Shown: positions 57,532 through 64,000 of the stretch, piece by piece
Layout: each line of letters starts with the position of its first letter
Position numbering within the stretch: position 1 is the stretch's first letter
DNA from: CAZTAK01 sp964611585
GTDB taxonomy: Bacteria > Pseudomonadota > Alphaproteobacteria > SHVP01
Direction: 5' to 3'
Length of the DNA: 64,000 nt
NCBI GenBank assembly: GCA_964611585.1
Contig: CAZTAK010000002.1
Location: 9,394 to 73,393 of the forward strand
Notes under the pieces: model-generated
Databases searched by the model: none
Seen by the model: only the letters and a program-made list of their open reading frames with translations
What the model was told of the DNA's origin: nothing
Translations under genes and position numbers: made by a program

Positions 57532-59001
57532 CTACGTCTTCAACAGGTTGCGAACCGGCGCTGCCGCCGCGACCTCGCGCGCGCGCATGTAACGCTCGTG
57601 GTTGGGCTCGATTTCGGCGAGATCGTAAAGATAGTTCACCATCAGCCCGGCCGATTGACGAAGCCCTTTGGCCGAACTGTCGGCGGCCCAGTTCAGGCTT
57701 TCGACGCGGGCGCCGTTGGTGAGATGGAAGTGGGCGACGCGATCGAGCGCGGCGCCTTCACTGGCCGCCGTCTCGCCCTTGGCGCCGCTGCGCCCATCGC
57801 TAGTACCGACGCGGCGCTCTTCGAGCAGGTAACGGGCGCAGAGACGCATCAGCGGCGCCTGGACCGCCGCGGCCAGTGTCTCATCGTCGAGCCAGCCGTC
57901 CTGTGTCAGCACATTGCGCAATGCAGTGGCGCCATCGATGCGCCCGGTGGCCCGTTCGAGTCCCTGAATCTCGCTGTCGGTCAGCAGGCCCTCTCCACCT
58001 TCGGCAAGCCGCGGATCGAGCCATTTGCGGAACCCGGGTATCGGCGACAGCGTCGCAAACGTCGTCAGATTGGGCAGCCGCGCCTTCAGATCATCGACCA
58101 CCCGCTTGATCAGAAAGTCGCCGAAACTGACACCCGCCAAGCCGGCCTGAGCGCTCGAGATGGAATAGAAGATGGCCGTATCGGCGGTCTCCGGGTCGGC
58201 GGCCGGCGCGGCTTCGTCAAGCAGATCCTGGATATTGCCAGCGAGGCCCGTAACCAGCGCCACTTCAACGAAGATCAGCGGCTCGTCGGGCATCCGCGGA
58301 TGAAAGAAGGCGTAACAGCTCCGGTCCGAATCGAGGCGGTTCTTAAGGTCGTCCCACGAGCGGATCTCGTGCACGGCCTCGTAGGCGATCAGCTTTTCGA
58401 GTAACGAGGCAGGCTCGTCCCAACTGATGCGGCGGAGTTCGAGAAAGCCGACATCGAACCAGCTCGCCAGCAGGTCGCGCAAGTCACCGTCGAGTCCGGC
58501 AAAGGCGCTATCGCTACGCGCCAGCCGGCGCACATCGGCCCGCATGTTGACGAGGAACTTGAGACCCTCGGGCAAAATATTGAACTGCCGCAGCATGTGG
58601 CGCCGGGGCGGCTCGAGCGCCTGGCGCAAGCGCGCCTCGGCGCCCTGTCTTGCGGCCTCGCCGTCAGTCTCGTGCCAGTCCGTGATGGCGGCCCCGACAT
58701 CGCCGCCGTCGGCGGCAAAGCCCTCCGCCAGTATGGTCAAGAAACGCTCGCGCCCGGTCGGGCTGAGATCGAGGTAGGTGCGCCCGAGATCGGCGGCGCG
58801 GGCCCGGCCCGTGACCTCGCCGCCGCGCTCGACGATACAGGCTTCGATCTGATCGCGCAGGCGTTCCGCGTCTTCGTCCGGAAGATCGGCATCGAAGCGC
58901 CCCGAGTTGCGGTCGCGCAAGGGCGACGACAATTCGTGCCAGAGGCGGGCAAGACGCATTCGGGTGCGCGGCAGGAGGCTCCAGTTTCGGCGATCGTTCA
59001 T
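57532..59001 (-). CDS. Malonyl-CoA decarboxylase
   Basis: Converts malonyl-CoA to acetyl-CoA and CO2. The 489 residues start at the ATG at 59001 (MNDRRNWSLLPRTRMRLARL). An N-terminal helical domain (to ~190) is followed by a GNAT-like catalytic domain with CYAFFHPRMPDEPLIFVEVA, IFYSISSAQAGLAGVSFGDF (catalytic Ser region), and HFHLTNGARVESLNWAADSS with the catalytic His, then GLMVNYLYDL. This is the MCD/MatA-type family. No matB or matC neighbours are present. It is bounded by nnrD upstream (59 bp) and a copy of the nnrD end downstream, suggesting insertion as a cassette. Confidence 0.92.
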   Translation of the reverse strand: MNDRRNWSLLPRTRMRLARLWHELSSPLRDRNSGRFDADLPDEDAERLRDQIEACIVERGGEVTGRARAADLGRTYLDLSPTGRERFLTILAEGFAADGGDVGAAITDWHETDGEAARQGAEARLRQALEPPRRHMLRQFNILPEGLKFLVNMRADVRRLARSDSAFAGLDGDLRDLLASWFDVGFLELRRISWDEPASLLEKLIAYEAVHEIRSWDDLKNRLDSDRSCYAFFHPRMPDEPLIFVEVALVTGLAGNIQDLLDEAAPAADPETADTAIFYSISSAQAGLAGVSFGDFLIKRVVDDLKARLPNLTTFATLSPIPGFRKWLDPRLAEGGEGLLTDSEIQGLERATGRIDGATALRNVLTQDGWLDDETLAAAVQAPLMRLCARYLLEERRVGTSDGRSGAKGETAASEGAALDRVAHFHLTNGARVESLNWAADSSAKGLRQSAGLMVNYLYDLAEIEPNHERYMRAREVAAAAPVRNLLKT

Positions 59002-59060
59002 GGGTGATGTGCCCAACGGGGGCGAGAAGCCACAACAGGCCCGCGCCTGGTCGGCGATTC

Positions 59061-60560
59061 CTACTCGGCACGCTCCTTCAGTTGGCGGAGCACCTGCGGC
59101 AGCATCTCGTTGAGGTCCTCGGAAATCAAGCCCGGCCCGAAGGCGCGCGCGGCCTCGCCATGAAGCCACGCCGCCGCGCAGGCCGCCGTAAAGGCATCCA
59201 GACCTTGCGCCAGCAGCGCCACCGCCATGCCGGCCAGCACATCCCCGGCACCGGCAGTGGCAAGGTCGGGGGGCGCGTTGGCGTTGATGACCGCGCGTCC
59301 GTCGGGCGCCGCGATGACGGTATCGGCGCCCTTGTAGAGGACCGCCGCGCCCGACAGGGCGGCCGCCGCCCGGGTCTGGGTCAGTTTGCCGGTCCGGTTG
59401 CCGGCCCCGACCCCGAACAGACGCGAAAACTCGCCCGTATGGGGCGTCAGAAGACAATTCTCGCGCAGCGCCGCGAACAGGGCACCGGCGTCGTCCTGGA
59501 ACACCGTGAGGGCATCGGCGTCAAGCACGCAGGCCTTGCCGAGAGCGAGCGCGGAAAGAACGTTCTGCCGCGTCTCGGGGGTCACGCCGTTGCCGGGTCC
59601 GAGTAGAACTGCGTTTCGCCTTTTATCTGAAAGAAAGTCGATAAAGCCTTGGTTTGTCTCATAACTTGCTGTCATTATCGCCGCCAGCGTAGGAGCGTTG
59701 ACGGCCGTGGCTTCGCGCGGACCGAGCACGCCCACCAGGCCCGCCCCGGTTCGCAGCGCCGCCCGCGCCGCCAGCCGGGCGGCGCCCGTCATCTCGGGAT
59801 TGCTGGCAACGACAACGGCATAGCCGCGGTCGTACTTTTGGCCGTCGGGCCGGGGCCAGGGGTAGCGGTCGAGCCAAAGCTCCGGATCGTTGGCGAGCGT
59901 CGCGGCCGGCAGCGCCGCCAGCACCGAATCGGGCGTGCCGATATCGGCGGCCACGGTCTCGCCGCAGTAATGCCGTCCGGGCATCAGCACGTGTCCGGTC
60001 TTGCGGGTAACGAAGGTGACGGTGACGTCGGCAACGGGCGCGATCCCCAGCACCTCGCCGGTATCGCCGTGAACGCCCGAAGGCATGTCGACGGCCGCCA
60101 CCGGCAGGCCGCGCTCGACAACCGCTTCAAGGGCCTCGCGGGCAGCACCGCCGACCTCCCGCGTCAGGCCGGCGCCGAACAGCGCGTCGATCACCAGTCC
60201 GGCGCCGTCGAGGACCGCCGGACCCATCGCCTCGACCGGCCCGGTCCAGCGCTTCGCCATCGCGCGGGCCTCGTTCTTGAGGGCGTTGTTTTTTCCGAGA
60301 AGGGCGAGCCGGACCTCCCAGCCCGCTTCGGCAAGATGGCGGGCAGCGACAAACCCGTCGCCGCCATTGTTGCCGGGCCCGCACAGCACCGCGACCGGGC
60401 AGCGCGCATAGCGCCGCACGATGTGAACGGCAACCGCAGCGCCGGCCGCCTCCATCAGTGTCTTGCCGTTGACGCCCGCGGCCACCGACGCCTCGTCGGC
60501 GGCGGTCATTTCGGCCACGCTGAGAAGGAGATGCCGCCGCAAATTGACTGCTGCTGTCAT
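59061..60560 (-). CDS. nnrD: Bifunctional NAD(P)HX epimerase / dehydratase
   Basis: Repairs hydrated NADH and NADPH. The N-terminal YjeF_N half epimerises (R)-NAD(P)HX, and the C-terminal ribokinase-like half dehydrates the (S) form with ADP. The 499 residues start at the ATG at 60560. CGPGNNGGDGFVAARHLAEA (GPGNNGGDGF 61-70) marks the epimerase, ATAGAGDVLAGMAVALL (catalytic Asp440 region) the dehydratase, and LLGPGNGVTPETRQN lies between. The last ~28 codons are duplicated beyond the malonyl-CoA decarboxylase gene. Confidence 0.94.
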   Translation of the reverse strand: MTAAVNLRRHLLLSVAEMTAADEASVAAGVNGKTLMEAAGAAVAVHIVRRYARCPVAVLCGPGNNGGDGFVAARHLAEAGWEVRLALLGKNNALKNEARAMAKRWTGPVEAMGPAVLDGAGLVIDALFGAGLTREVGGAAREALEAVVERGLPVAAVDMPSGVHGDTGEVLGIAPVADVTVTFVTRKTGHVLMPGRHYCGETVAADIGTPDSVLAALPAATLANDPELWLDRYPWPRPDGQKYDRGYAVVVASNPEMTGAARLAARAALRTGAGLVGVLGPREATAVNAPTLAAIMTASYETNQGFIDFLSDKRRNAVLLGPGNGVTPETRQNVLSALALGKACVLDADALTVFQDDAGALFAALRENCLLTPHTGEFSRLFGVGAGNRTGKLTQTRAAAALSGAAVLYKGADTVIAAPDGRAVINANAPPDLATAGAGDVLAGMAVALLAQGLDAFTAACAAAWLHGEAARAFGPGLISEDLNEMLPQVLRQLKERAE

Positions 60561-60673
60561 TACTACCGAAGGGGTCTGGACTGCCAAAGGAGTGGGCTAC
60601 CGGGTGGGCAAGAGGTGCTGGTTAGGTGAGCGCTGCCGGTTGGGTCGGCCGGTGAAGCGGGCCCCGAGGGCTC

Positions 60674-61393
60674 TTACACGGCCCGCCGGGGGCGCCGGTA
60701 GAGCCGTACGCGCATCAGGTTGTCGAACCGGTACTCGCCGTCCACCGCGCCGGCCGCGAACCGGGTGCGTATCTCGTCCGAATCGATCGCCGCCGCTTTG
60801 TGATCGTTGAAGGTATTGCCCAGAAGGCGTTGTCTGAAGGTTTCGAAATCGGGGTAGACGTTGGTGATTGTGTACCAGTATTCGTCTACGTCATCGAACA
60901 GCCGGTCGGCGGTGCGGGAAAGTGCCGCCAGTGCCTGCGCCCTGACCACGGTTTCATCGTGAACCGGCTTGATCATTTGCGAGAACGGACTGCGGATATC
61001 GGGTTCCAAAAAGTAGGCAAACCCGTCCGGCTTGAGCACGCGCGCAGTTTCGCGCAACGCCATATCCATCGCCTCGGCCGGTACGTGGTGCAGCGACTTG
61101 CTGAAGAAGACGCCGTCCACCGAGCCGTCTTCGCACGGCATCGCCTCGGCCCGGCCTTCGATCAGGGTCACGCCTTCGGGCATTTCGGCGGTCTTGTTCT
61201 TTTCGGCCTGCACCGGGTCCGGTTCGAGCCCGAGAACGGTGGCCCCCCTTTTCGCCAGGGCTTTCGCGAGCCCGCCGTTGAAGGTGCCGACGTCGACGAT
61301 GTCGAGACCCGCCACCGAAATCAGCCGGTCGATGACGTCGATGTCCCGGGCGCGGCCAAGATCGTTGGGAAGATCGAGTTCTTCGAGTGCCAT
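60674..61393 (-). CDS. Class I SAM-dependent methyltransferase
   Basis: A 239-residue Rossmann-fold methyltransferase of the Methyltransf_11 type. Motif I is IVDVGTFNGGLAKALAKRGA, followed by VLGLEPDPVQ. The post-motif segment VDGVFFSKSLHHVPAEAMDM and REARVLKPDGFAYFLEPDIR-like sequence (ETARVLKPDGFAYFLEP here) match the UbiE/arsenite-methyltransferase style. The start at the ATG at 61393 (MALEELDLPNDLGRARDIDV) precedes the fold. The substrate is unknown. It lies 113 bp upstream of nnrD without a clear functional link. Confidence 0.85.
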   Translation of the reverse strand: MALEELDLPNDLGRARDIDVIDRLISVAGLDIVDVGTFNGGLAKALAKRGATVLGLEPDPVQAEKNKTAEMPEGVTLIEGRAEAMPCEDGSVDGVFFSKSLHHVPAEAMDMALRETARVLKPDGFAYFLEPDIRSPFSQMIKPVHDETVVRAQALAALSRTADRLFDDVDEYWYTITNVYPDFETFRQRLLGNTFNDHKAAAIDSDEIRTRFAAGAVDGEYRFDNLMRVRLYRRPRRAV

Positions 61394-61540
61394 GAATGAA
61401 GTCGGTCCCTTAATTTCGCAGGCCCCCAAGTCTTCACAGGTGTCAGCGTCGCGCGCACACTATAGCGCAGCGCACAGGCGTCGCAAAAGCGGGGCCGCCG
61501 CCAGGTTGACGCTGCGGATGCCGCGCCCGAATGCCGACGA

Positions 61541-61674
61541 CCGTCGCGGGCGGAGCGGAACCGCACCTGCGACGGGATGATCGAGGAACAGGGATGGCGA
61601 ATCTGGACTCCACCGAAACCGAGCTGGTGCTCGACTACCTCTCGACCTGCTACGGCGGCGACACGCCGCGCTAA
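61541..61674 (+). pseudogene. Possible frameshifted c-type cytochrome C-terminal remnant
   Basis: One plus-strand frame reads RNRTCDGMIEEQG up to ~61593. After a shift of frame it continues MANLDSTETELVLDYLSTCY and stops at 61672-61674. Joined, the two parts resemble the last helix of small c-type cytochromes (W/R..T.D.MI.QG...L...E..LVLDYLS..YG). No haem-binding CxxCH is present, so at most a 3' fragment survives. It converges with the amidase stop. Similarity is from memory of the family pattern only. Confidence 0.35.
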
Positions 61675-63059
61675 AGCGGTGGCGTTGCGGCTGGTCCCAC
61701 CTCGCGCTCGAAAGCGGCGGCAGCGCGCAGTACCAGATCGTCGCGCCCGACCGGTGCAACAATTTGCATTCCAACCGGAAGGCCGGCGGCGGTGAACCCG
61801 CACGGCACACTGATCGCCGGCTGGCCGCCGATGTTGAAGGGATAAAGGCACGGGGTCCAATTCTCCCAGTCGCCGTCTTCGTCCTGGTCCGGCCACGCGC
61901 GCCCGACCGGAAACGCGGCAACCGATGTGGCCGCGGTGACGAGCACGTCGCAGTTCTCGAAGACCTGCTCGACTTCGTGCGCGTACTCCAGCGCCCGCAC
62001 CGCCGCCCGGACATAGTCCGCACCGCTCACGTTCTCCCCCAGTTCGGCAATTCGCAGCACCAGCTTTTCGAGATCGCCGCGCAGTCTTTCGGGGACAGCG
62101 GCGACCTTCTGCGAGATCAGGCTGAAAAAGAGGGTGCGGAACAGATCGAGGGGATCGTCGAGGCGGGGATCGACCGTCTCGACGGACGCGCCGGCATCCG
62201 TGAATACCTGCGCCGCCCCTTCTACAAGGGCCGCGGTCTCCGGCTTCAGTTTACCGAAACCAAGGCCCGTGCTGATGCCGATGCGAAGACCGCCGACGCC
62301 CGTTTCGAGTTCCGCCGCCCCCACCGGCGCGGCGGGACGGGCCAAGGGGTCGCGCCGATCCGGCTGCCCGATCACGGCCAACATGCGCGCCGTATCGCCC
62401 GCAGTCCGCGCCATCGGGCCCGCCGTCGCGAGGTGCGCCCAAGCCGAGGGCGGCCAGGCGGGAACGGTGCGCCCACTCGGTTTCATCCCGAAGACGCCGC
62501 AGAAACTGGCCGGGGTCCGGCACGAGCCGCCACCATCGGACCCGAGCGCCAGAGTCCCCATGCCTGCGGCGAGCGCCACGGCGGCGCCGCCGGAGGACCC
62601 GCCCGCCGCCATGTCGGGGTTCCAGGGGTTGCGGGTAATGCCATGACGGCGGCTTTCGGTGACGCCTTTGTGGCCCCATTCGGGGGTCGTGGTCTTACCG
62701 ATCAGGACGGCGCCGGCTTCACGCAGGCGCGCCACCGGCGGCGCGTCGGCGGCGGCGGGCGTGTCGGGTGCCGCCAGCGATCCCATCAGCGTCGGCCAGC
62801 CCCGGACATCGAACAGATCCTTGATCGAAACGGAAATCCCGTGGAGCGCACCGGCCGGCTCGCCGGAGTGCCAGCGCTTTTCCGATTCTTTTGCCGCCGC
62901 CCGCGCCTCGTCAACGGCAACGAGGCAAAAGGCGTTCAATTCCCCGTCGAGCTTTTCGATGCGGTCCAAACTCGCCTCGACCGCCTCGACCGGCGACAAG
63001 GTCTTCGCGGCAAAGGCGGCAAGCAATTCCGCCGCCCCCATTTGATGAAGCTCACTCAT
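61671..63059 (-). CDS. Amidase signature family hydrolase
   Basis: Amide hydrolase of the GatA/AtzF/fatty-acid-amide-hydrolase superfamily. The 462 residues show the Ser-cisSer-Lys triad: Lys80 (GISVSIKDLFDVRG), the Ser155/Ser156 pair (AAGGSSGGAAVALAAG), and nucleophile Ser179 (LGSDGGGSCRTPASFCGVFG). It is not GatA: there are no gatB/gatC neighbours, and the C-terminal part (VLVTAATSVAAFPVGRAWPD, GQPAISVPCGFTAAGLPVGM) fits stand-alone amidases. An amidohydrolase follows 190 bp downstream, so a joint catabolic role is possible. A duplicated 17-mer with Shine-Dalgarno-like GAGGG precedes the ATG. Confidence 0.92.
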   Translation of the reverse strand: MSELHQMGAAELLAAFAAKTLSPVEAVEASLDRIEKLDGELNAFCLVAVDEARAAAKESEKRWHSGEPAGALHGISVSIKDLFDVRGWPTLMGSLAAPDTPAAADAPPVARLREAGAVLIGKTTTPEWGHKGVTESRRHGITRNPWNPDMAAGGSSGGAAVALAAGMGTLALGSDGGGSCRTPASFCGVFGMKPSGRTVPAWPPSAWAHLATAGPMARTAGDTARMLAVIGQPDRRDPLARPAAPVGAAELETGVGGLRIGISTGLGFGKLKPETAALVEGAAQVFTDAGASVETVDPRLDDPLDLFRTLFFSLISQKVAAVPERLRGDLEKLVLRIAELGENVSGADYVRAAVRALEYAHEVEQVFENCDVLVTAATSVAAFPVGRAWPDQDEDGDWENWTPCLYPFNIGGQPAISVPCGFTAAGLPVGMQIVAPVGRDDLVLRAAAAFEREVGPAATPPL

Positions 63060-63060
63060 G

Positions 63061-63094
63061 GTTCTGCGTCCCTCAACGTTCTGCGTCCCTCAAC
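63061..63094. repeat. 17 bp perfect tandem duplication at the amidase ribosome-binding site
   Basis: GTTCTGCGTCCCTCAAC occurs twice in a row (63061-63077 and 63078-63094), ending one base before the amidase start codon. On the minus strand each unit contains TTGAGGGA, so the Shine-Dalgarno-like sequence is doubled. The rest of the 190 bp gap down to the next gene shows nothing else. Confidence 0.9.
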
Positions 63095-63249
63095 CGCTTG
63101 CGCGCCGCCGCCACGGTTCAACCTGGCCGAACGTAGGGCGCAAACGTCGGAGGGGGCCTCCCGCCCCGGCGGGTCGCCGCACCCTTGTTGTCACATCGCC
63201 GGAGACGAAGGGTCCGTTCCCGCCCCGGCCCGCGTTGGCTTCGTCGCGC

Positions 63250-64000
63250 TCAGCGATCGGTCGGCGTGAACCAATCTTCCGCCGCCAGGCCATCCCAGAT
63301 TTTCTGCACCGCGCGTCCGCCCGCGGCATCGACCTTGAGCGGATCGTCGACGATCAGCTGGCCGTCGGCGACCTGGACCAAACCGTCGGTCATAACGTGG
63401 CGCACCGAAAGGCCATGGCCGTAAAGCAGATTGTTGAGCGGTTCGGGCGGCAGCGCCCCGGTCCCGACCAGGGGCCCGGTCACGTCGATGGTCGTGAGAT
63501 CGGCCTTGGCGCCCGGCTCGATGCGGCCGAGATCGGGACGCCTGAGGCCGTCGGCGGCTACCCGCGTCGCCCCGTCGATGGCCGCCCAGATGGTCGGCTT
63601 TTTCATCGCCACGGGGTTGGTATCCTTGATCAGGGACATCCGCGCCTGACCGTAGATCACCGCGAGCTTCATGTTCTCGACATAGTCGTTCGAGTGCGTG
63701 TCGATGCCGATATTGACGTTCATGCCTGCCGCCAGAGCCTCCGGGTAGGGTTGGGTGCCGCCGCCGGCACCGCCGCCCGACGGACAATGCGCGTAAACCG
63801 CGCCGTGGCGATTGAGGATCTCGGGGTCGGTCGCCCAATCGAGTCCGCCCATATGGGCGCCGAAAACCGGCACGTCGAAGATGCCGTTCTGTTCCAGCCA
63901 CTGCACCGGGGTCTTGCGCCACAAGCGCTTTACGGTGGCGGCTTCGCGGCCCGACTGCGCCAGATGAATGTGAATACCGTTGCCGAGTTCGAGGGCGGCC
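63250..64000 (-). CDS. Amidohydrolase family protein (5' part outside window)
   Basis: C-terminal 250 codons of a metal-dependent amidohydrolase of the TrzA/AtzB/guanine-deaminase-like group. The frame runs to the window edge without a credible start (HIHLAQSGREAATVKRLWRK near the edge). Metal-site features are IHIHLAQSG (His), PVFGAHMGGLD (His) and VNIGIDTHSNDYVENMKLAV (Asp). The usual HCPRSN reads HCPSGGGAGGGTQPYPEALA, an unusual Gly-rich loop. The end ADLTTIDVTGPLVGTGALPP and VRHVMTDGLVQVADGQLI is typical of these enzymes. The substrate is unknown, though the nearby amidase hints at degradation of a nitrogen compound. Confidence 0.85.
   Translation of the reverse strand, partial: AALELGNGIHIHLAQSGREAATVKRLWRKTPVQWLEQNGIFDVPVFGAHMGGLDWATDPEILNRHGAVYAHCPSGGGAGGGTQPYPEALAAGMNVNIGIDTHSNDYVENMKLAVIYGQARMSLIKDTNPVAMKKPTIWAAIDGATRVAADGLRRPDLGRIEPGAKADLTTIDVTGPLVGTGALPPEPLNNLLYGHGLSVRHVMTDGLVQVADGQLIVDDPLKVDAAGGRAVQKIWDGLAAEDWFTPTDR

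Noticed and set aside
57532..59457. 641-codon version of malonyl-CoA decarboxylase starting upstream of 59001
   Set aside because: The first ~150 residues are Arg/Gly-rich sequence lying over nnrD in another frame; the family-like protein begins at MNDRRNWSLL.

Overview
This window is a GC-rich stretch of alphaproteobacterial chromosome. The gene content and order fit a Rhodospirillales-like or otherwise deep alphaproteobacterium, though I cannot name a genus. The evidence is the Raetz-pathway cluster using LpxI instead of LpxH, a short prolyl-tRNA synthetase without the editing insertion, a DUF1467 gene, the order nuoA-N/birA/coaX/rnj/mce, and tig-clpP-clpX-lon-hupB. A run of exactly 100 N near the start (70-169) marks a scaffold joint, and the last gene runs off the right edge.

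Layout. (1) 286-3305, plus strand: gltX, gltA and a doubtful small ORF. (2) 3527-18216, minus strand: a long envelope and translation cluster, rpsB-tsf, a terminator, then pyrH-frr-uppS-cdsA-dxr-rseP-bamA-skp-lpxD-fabZ-lpxA-lpxI-lpxB. Most of its genes touch or overlap. It links translation factors, isoprenoid and phospholipid precursors, outer-membrane protein assembly and lipid A synthesis. (3) 18552-26130: dnaE, a small plus-strand methyltransferase, and proS-lolC-lolD. (4) 26257-27998: a HigBA toxin-antitoxin pair, a secreted hypothetical protein, a candidate small RNA and a DUF1467 membrane protein. (5) 28002-45814, minus strand: all 14 complex I genes in the order nuoA to nuoN, then birA, coaX, rnj and mce. 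(6) 46228-48456: tRNA-Asp, a ~650 bp segment bounded by direct repeats carrying an orphan ORF, a lipocalin-like protein, a membrane protein and tRNA-Val. (7) 48549-55589: hupB, lon, clpX, clpP, tig and tRNA-Leu, a protein quality-control cluster with a sigma-32-like promoter before lon. (8) 55663-64000: accessory and metabolic genes. These are an unusual FecR-cyclophilin fusion, malonyl-CoA decarboxylase, NAD(P)HX repair enzyme, a methyltransferase, an amidase and a truncated amidohydrolase, with several decayed gene fragments between them.

Most of the window is conserved core genome. The least ordinary signals are these: the FecR-cyclophilin fusion, which lacks the usual cyclophilin catalytic Arg and Gln; a second decayed copy of the nnrD 3' end just beyond the malonyl-CoA decarboxylase gene; a 112 bp tandem repeat covering the 3' end of the fusion gene; the repeat-bounded orphan ORF near 46.6 kb; a compact sRNA-like transcription unit at 27.6 kb; and a lysine/alanine-rich histone-H1-like tail on trigger factor. 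No rRNA, CRISPR array, prophage or intact transposase was seen.

All promoter, terminator and repeat calls are by eye. Start codons were chosen from family N-termini, stop/start overlaps and Shine-Dalgarno-like sequence, so several 5' ends are judgement calls.
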